Shown here: one piece after another, positions 58,790-64,000 of the stretch
Layout: each line of letters begins with the position of its first letter
Position numbering within the stretch: the first letter of the stretch is position 1
Assembly: GCA_029582265.1 (NCBI GenBank)
Contig: CM055816.1
Location: 1 to 64,000, forward strand
Length of the DNA stretch: 64,000 nucleotides
Origin: Zoroaster sp. YZ-2022
Lineage: Eukaryota; Echinodermata; Asteroidea; Forcipulatida; Zoroasteridae
Reading direction: 5' to 3'
The notes under the pieces: generated by a model
Databases searched by the model: none
What the model saw: only the letters and a program-made list of their open reading frames with translations
What the model was told of the DNA's origin: nothing
Made by a program: the position numbers and the translations under genes

Positions 58790-60150
58790 TCAGTGTTCCG
58801 GGCAGGATGAAATTATAACGCAGGGGCACACAACAGTTGAAAGAGACGAACCATCGAGAGCAACATTAGTGTAGATGCTCCCGGTTTCAGCGGTGGAACA
58901 AGGGTTAAAGTATTAAAGTAACTATTCATTGTGTATTTTTTTGTAAATAAACTTTGTGCTCAAGTATTTTTCACAACCGTAGAATAGTTTTAACGTATTG
59001 GAAAACTCAAAGTGTATACGGGAAAAGTGTGTTGGCCCGAAACGATATTGCGTGCCTGGCTAGCCCAGAATACATGTGGACTATTTTCTCATATTATCGC
59101 GGTATCCCTATTTTCCGCGACAATTTGTTTTGTTTTGCGTTGCCATACTCACCTTATTGGCGATTTTCAACTCGGTCATCGGCAACCAAGAACTTTCTGC
59201 CGATCTGAATATTTCCCCAACGGACGAATTTTCGTTGACCATATCTGTCAAAAGTCCTCTGGTATCATTTTAAGTTTCACGTTTTATATGTTGTTCTGTC
59301 CTTTGGAATATCTGTGCATGCCCCGTTTCAATTGTAAAAAGTTCACCCTCAATACGTGCAATTCTCCATCGTATATAGTGGAATCGACCAACAATGGAGC
59401 GCGGGGTCTAAAGAAAATCAGGCCTTCGTAAATAAATGCCTAAAATATTATAAAATTGTTTTCATCTGCTGGGAAGTTTAACACCGCCACGCTTTTCAGG
59501 CCATTGAACAACTCCTTTCCGATTACCGCGATAACATTAGAAACACCACAGATGTTTCATTGCACGCATGCACATTTTTGGACACCGGAGGCAACGTAGA
59601 TGAATTTAATCAAACCACTGGTGTTTTTTTCCCCCATTGGGATCCTTACATTGGGCTTATATTAATTGGGCTGACGTACATGTACAGTGACATGATCCAG
59701 GCAGGCGCATGTGTACGTGTGACATGTACGTGTACGGTCCGTCCGCGCGCGCCGCCTACTAGCCGGCCAATGGCGTAATGACACGTCAACACTAAATAAA
59801 AGTACTACTATTATAAGTCACTACTGTTTGTGCCCTCTGCCTCTGATCGATATATAGCGCAAGCATGTGGGCAGGCCGTACCCGACTCCGAATGAGGCCG
59901 ATTGTGGCTACGGCTGGCTTGAAATTATTATTTGCCATACCACTTCTGCCCCGAGACTCTGCATTCTTACTTAGACAAAAAACACCCAATTAGGACACGG
60001 CCTGCCTCAGCTGGCGAGTCCGCTTGCAAGCTCGTAACCTGTTGATCAAAACGACGACGGCTGATCAGTATAACGTCGCAGCGCCATTGCTTCCAAACAT
60101 AAAACAGCAAAAGAGTACCGGTACTAAATGTTGCCAGGCCAGGCTAATCT
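58790..60150. other. Mixed-composition non-coding DNA
   Basis: GC and CpG content rise compared with the rest of the window (59,000-60,100, for example gtccgtccgcgcgcgccgcc at 59738). All three plus frames carry ORFs of 65-139 codons at 59.0-59.43 kb, one with a hydrophobic stretch, but none begins with a convincing ATG or shows a known domain. No gene is called. Confidence 0.4.
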
Positions 60151-60228
60151 ATGAAGCCCTATTGGTGCCACTTGACTAGTGCATATATGTTTCACTTTAT
60201 GTGATGTATTTCACAGCTCCGCCACTTA
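60151..60228. repeat. Duplicated 78-bp flank of the NotI array, copy 1
   Basis: atgaagccctattggtgcca through cacagctccgccact recurs exactly at 60865-60942, each time directly before the start of a palindromic array block. Confidence 0.95.
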
Positions 60229-60795
60229 TATCTTGCGGCCGCAACTTAGTATCTTGCGGCCGCAACTTAGTATCTTGCGGCCGCAACTTAATTATCTTGC
60301 GGCCGCAACTTAGTATCTTGCGGCCGCAACTTAATTATCTTGCGGCCGCAACTTATTATCTTGCGGCCGCAACTTAGTATCTTGCGGCGCAACTTGGTAT
60401 CTTGCGGCCGCAACTTAGTATCTTGCGGCCGCAACGTATCTTGCGGCCGCAATATCTTGCGGCCGCAACTTGGTATCTTGCGGCCGCAACTTGGTATCTT
60501 GCGGCCGCAGTTTAAGTATCTTGCGGCCGCACTTAGTATCTTGCGGCCGCAACGGTATCTTGCGGCCGCAACTTAGTATCTTGCGGCCGCAACTTGCGTA
60601 TCTTGCGGCCGCAACTTGGTATCTTGCGGCCGCAACTTAGTATCTTGCGGCCGCAACGGTATCTTGCGGCCGCAACCGGTATCTTGCGGCCGCAACTTAA
60701 TTATCTTGCGGCCGCAACTTATTATCTTGCGGCCGCAACTTAGTATCTTGCGGCCGCAACTTAGTATCTTGCGGCCGCAACTTAAGTATCTTTCG
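60229..60795. repeat. NotI-palindrome array, block 1
   Basis: Units of 20-22 bp, tatcttgcggccgcaactta with g/tt/gg variants of the spacer. Nearly every unit holds ttgcggccgcaa, a 12-bp palindrome containing a NotI site (gcggccgc). About 27 units. Any ORF here (repeats of SCGRNLV or LRPQ) is an artefact of the period. Confidence 0.97.
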
Positions 60796-60864
60796 GCCAA
60801 GGTACAGTAGGCCTACAGTGTATGAGCGATCGCCTTGACAGTGCATCCGTGATCGCCCGTTCAT

Positions 60865-60942
60865 ATGAAGCCCTATTGGTGCCACTTGACTAGTGCATAT
60901 ATGTTTCACTTTATGTGATGTATTTCACAGCTCCGCCACTTA
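60865..60942. repeat. Duplicated 78-bp flank of the NotI array, copy 2
   Basis: Exact copy of 60151-60228, so array start plus flank were duplicated together, 714 bp apart. Confidence 0.95.
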
Positions 60943-62599
60943 TATCTTGCGGCCGCAACTTAGTATCTTGCGGCCGCAACTTAGTATCTTGCGGCCGCAA
61001 CTTAGTATCTTTGCGGCCGCAACGGTATCTTGCGGCCGCAACTTGGTATCTTGCGGCCGCAACGGTATCTTGCGGCCGCAACTTGGTATCTTGCGGCCGC
61101 AACTTAGTATCTTGCGGCCGCAACGGTATCTTGCGGCCGCAACTGGTATCTTGCGGCCGCAACTTCAGTATCTTGCGGCCGCAACTTCTGCGGCCTTAAT
61201 TATCTTGCGGCCGCAATCTTTGGTATCTTGCGGCCTGCAATTTAATTATCTTGCGGCCGCAACTTAGTATCTTGCGGCCGCAACTTAATTATCTTGCGGC
61301 CTGCACCAGTATCTTGCGGCCGCAACTTAATTATCTTGCGGCCGCAACTTAGTATCTTGCGGGCGCAACGCGGTATCTTGCGGCCGCAACTTAATTATCT
61401 TGCGGCCGCAACTTGGTATCTTGCGGCCGCAACGGTATCTTGCGGCCGCAATCTTAGTATCTTGCGGCCGCAACTTGGTATCTTGCGGCCGCAACGGTAT
61501 CTTGCGGCCGCAACGGTATCTTGCGGCCGCAACTTAATCTTGCGGCCGCAACTTAGTATCTTGCGGCCGCAACAATTATCTTGCGGCCGCAACGGTATCT
61601 TGCGGCCGCAACGGTATCTTGCGGCCGCAACTTAGTATCTTGCGGCCGCAACGGTATCTTGCGGCCGCAACTTAGTATCTTGCGGCCGCAACTTTATCTT
61701 GCGGCCGCAACTTGGTATCTTGCGGCCGCAACTTGGTATCTTGCGGCCGCAACTTAAGTATCTTGCGGCCGCAACGAATATCTTGCGGCCGCAACCAATT
61801 ATCTTGCGGCCGCAACTTAGTATCTTGCGGCCGCAACTTATCTTGCGGCCGCAACGGTATCTTGCGGCCGCAACTAATTATCTTGCGGCCGCAACTTAGT
61901 ATCTTGCGGCCGCAACTGGTATCTTGCGGTCGCAATCTTTAGTATCTTGCGGCCGCAACCGGTATCTTGCGGCCGCAACTTAATTATCTTGCGGCCGCAA
62001 CTTAGTATCTTGCGGCCGCAACTTAGTATCTTGCGGCCGCAACTTAGTATATTGCGGCCGCACCGGAGTATCTTGCGGCCGCAACGGTATCTTGCGGCCG
62101 CAACTTAGTATCTTGCGGCCGCAACGGTATCTTGCGGCCGCAACTTGGTATCTTGCGGCCGCAACTTGAATTATCTTGCGGCCGCAACTTAGTATCTTGC
62201 GGCCGCAACTTAATTATCTTGCGGCCGCAACGGTATCTTGCGGCCGCAACTTAATTATCTTGCGGCCGCAACTTGGTATCTTGCGGCACCAAGTATCTTG
62301 CGGCCGCAACTTAGTATCTTGCGGCCGCAACTTAGTATCTTGCGGCCGCAACTTAATTATCTTGCGGCCGCAACTTAGTATCTTGCGGCCGCAACTTAGT
62401 ATCTTGCGGCCGCAACTTAGTATCTTGCGGCCGCAACTTAATTATCTTGCGGCCGCAACTTAGTATCTTGCGGCCGCAACTTAGTATCTTGCGGCCGCAA
62501 CTTAGTATCTTGCGGCCGCAACTTAGTATCTTGCGGCCGCAACTTAATTATCTTGCGGCCGCAACTTAGTATCTTGCGGCCGCAACTTATTATCTTGCG
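60943..62599. repeat. NotI-palindrome array, block 2
   Basis: Same unit as block 1, about 80 copies. Spacer variants (acttagt, acttggt, acggt, acttaatt) are mixed; a few units have a lost palindrome (gcggcctgc, gcgggcgc, gcggcacc, gcggtcgc). It ends at tattatcttgcgattgaaag, immediately before the integrase region. Confidence 0.97.
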
Positions 62600-62689
62600 A
62601 TTGAAAGACAGACATTGTGACAATTTGTCATTCATAAGGACATAAGATCGTGCGATTATTGTGGGTAATTTGCCAGGAGAATTTGCGAC

Positions 62690-63495
62690 ATGGAACGGGA
62701 TTCATTGATACAAGTTTACTTCCATCTAGGATTAAAATATAGGGAAATTCTCTGTTCTTTGGCAGCGAATCGTAGGATCATCATTAGTATGCGGACCTTA
62801 AAGCGTGAATTTAGTAAATTTGGACTTTTTAGAAGGAAACACAGTTGTTAGATGTGGCCATGTTTATTGTTGACATCTTGACAAACCAAGGGAATCACCA
62901 AGGATACAGATGGCTACATTTAAAATGCATCCACGCTGGGCTGACCGTGGACAGGGAAACTGTTCGTTTGCTGTTGAAAATTGTAGATCCTGAGGGAGTT
63001 GAAAGTAGGCTTAGAGACTTAAACGGCGTGCATATTTTGCTAGAGGTCCAGATTTCATTTGGCATATGGACGGATATGATAAATTAAAAGCATTACGGCT
63101 TCTGTATACACGGATGTATAGGTGGCTTTTCCCGAGCTGTAATTTGGCTTAAAGTTAACACCACCAGCAACAACCCACAGGTGATAGCAGGCTACTACAT
63201 GGAGGCAGTGCGTAACCGAATGGGCTGCCCAAAACTTGTTCGGGCTGACCTCGGAACAGAGAATGGCACAGTACGAGACATGCAAAATTTTCTGAATGGT
63301 AATAATATAAGGAAAGCGTTTCTTTATGGCACGAGCCCTCACAATCAGAGAATAGAACGATGGTGGGGCATTTTACGAAGAGAATTTGCACAGTACTGGA
63401 TGGACTTTTTCGGTGTTCTCAAAGATGATGGGTATTTTACAGGAGACTTCATAGATAAGAATTTGCTTCAATTCTGCTTCATGAAGTTGATTCAG
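62690..63495 (+). pseudogene. D,D35E integrase/transposase, broken, with 3' donor
   Basis: Reads in pieces: ATG at 62690, MERDSLIQVYFHLGLKYREI to a TAG at 62849; then LDVAMFIVDILTNQGNHQGY through DPEGVESRL in the next frame; then RAYFARGPDFIWHMDGYDKL in another; then HYGFCIHGCIGGFSRAVIWL and on from 63181 with ADLGTEN and SPHNQRIERWWGILRRE. Catalytic residues: Asp (HMDGYD, 63069), Asp (RADLGTEN, 63247), Glu (QRIERWW, 63355), the last two 35 residues apart, as in rve integrases. Helix-turn-helix-like sequence precedes the core. The last frame runs into a donor, gtaaga at 63496. At least one stop and two frame changes make it inactive. It may be an IS3EU-type or domesticated integrase; the family is uncertain. 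Confidence 0.75.
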
Positions 63496-64000
63496 GTAAG
63501 AATTATATGGAAGCGTTAAAGATGCATACAGCCCGATCTTTGGCCCTAACAATAAAAATAAATAATTTTACGAGTGAACGAAGTTTGGGAGAGTATCAGC
63601 CGCTCTAACGAAAAATGTTGTTACCTTTATTTTTATGGTCAGGAACCATGACAATTTTAAAACTTTTCTTGTAATAATACATCGAACCGATCACTTGATT
63701 TATTGTCGGGATCCTGACCAAAAAAAACCCCTCATTTTGAAATTGTATAGCTGCCACTAATTATTTGCAGATTTTTTTTTAGCGCGATAGCTCAAATGAA
63801 AGCTTATAACTTTTTGAATTTTAAATTAATTTGTGGGGGTCAAATCGGCCAAAGATTAGGCTTGCATCTTTAATGTAATGTACACTTATCGCTTTCGTAT
63901 AATTACACCGGATTTTGAGGCCGTGTTGGAGCACTTTGATGCCCCCCCCCCTCGTTTTGGTTATGATTATTGTCGTAATGTTCTTATTGGTGTATACATG
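63496..64000. other. Non-coding DNA after the integrase exon
   Basis: Probably intron or flank of the integrase. Contains gggtcaaatcggccaaag and a C-run at 63943. No further integrase exon before the end of the window. Confidence 0.4.

Noticed and set aside
59012..59431. 139-codon plus-strand ORF and overlapping frames
   Set aside because: All three frames are open in this more GC-rich piece, none with a convincing ATG or domain.
60340..62635. Many ORFs with SCGRNLV/LRPQ-type repeats
   Set aside because: They come from the NotI-palindrome array, appear on both strands and change frame with spacer length.

Overview
The window looks like nuclear DNA of a marine invertebrate animal, probably a deuterostome (hemichordate, echinoderm or cephalochordate). 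The reasons are AT-rich non-coding sequence, animal-type split genes with GT-AG introns, a fibrinogen-related gene, EGF-like exons, and a dense mix of Penelope-like, CR1/L2-like and cut-and-paste elements. The species cannot be fixed from the sequence alone. Nothing bacterial (operons, CRISPR, Shine-Dalgarno sites) is present. Most of the window is repeat DNA.

Genes: (1) at 3.1-4.9 kb, two consecutive plus-strand exons encode the C-terminal two thirds of a fibrinogen-related domain (FReD) and end at a stop codon; upstream exons lie outside the window or are not visible. (2) A plus-strand split gene is proposed from a signal-peptide-like first exon (38,736-38,781), an unrecognised exon (52,840-52,983) and EGF-like exons (53,893-53,991 and 54,642-54,734), with a broken EGF exon between the last two. 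All intact internal exons are phase 1-1 and the first exon ends in phase 1, so they can be joined in frame. (3) At 19.6-20.8 kb a THAP-domain ORF sits between short inverted repeats. (4) At 62.7-63.5 kb there is a broken D,D35E integrase/transposase.

Mobile elements: Penelope-like element (PLE) pieces occur at 29.85-30.73 kb (5' part, split by a CR1-like insertion) and 34.28-35.77 kb (reverse transcriptase plus the start of GIY-YIG, minus strand). Four copies of a PLE terminal repeat with a hammerhead-ribozyme-like core lie at 4.3, 25.6, 36.0 and 41.1 kb; two are flanked by 13-bp target duplications. Non-LTR 3' ends lie at 17.15, 31.15, 33.94 and 56.98 kb. Many inverted-repeat (MITE-like) elements were found, the largest at 40.4-42.2 kb with arms over 500 bp.

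Tandem arrays: unit sizes of about 46, 120, 62, 44, 93, 21, 81, 73, 65 and 20-22 bp. Three stand out: a 27-copy 46-bp minisatellite enclosed by a perfect 16-bp inverted repeat (11.5-12.9 kb), five seemingly identical 93-bp units next to a PLE (29.4 kb), and a block of over 2 kb of 20-22-bp units each carrying a NotI-type palindrome (60.2-62.6 kb).

The most interesting signal is the hammerhead-like motif in short PLE-terminal-repeat elements, where stem III can only form between two copies. All calls were made by reading the sequence; no alignments or database searches were run.
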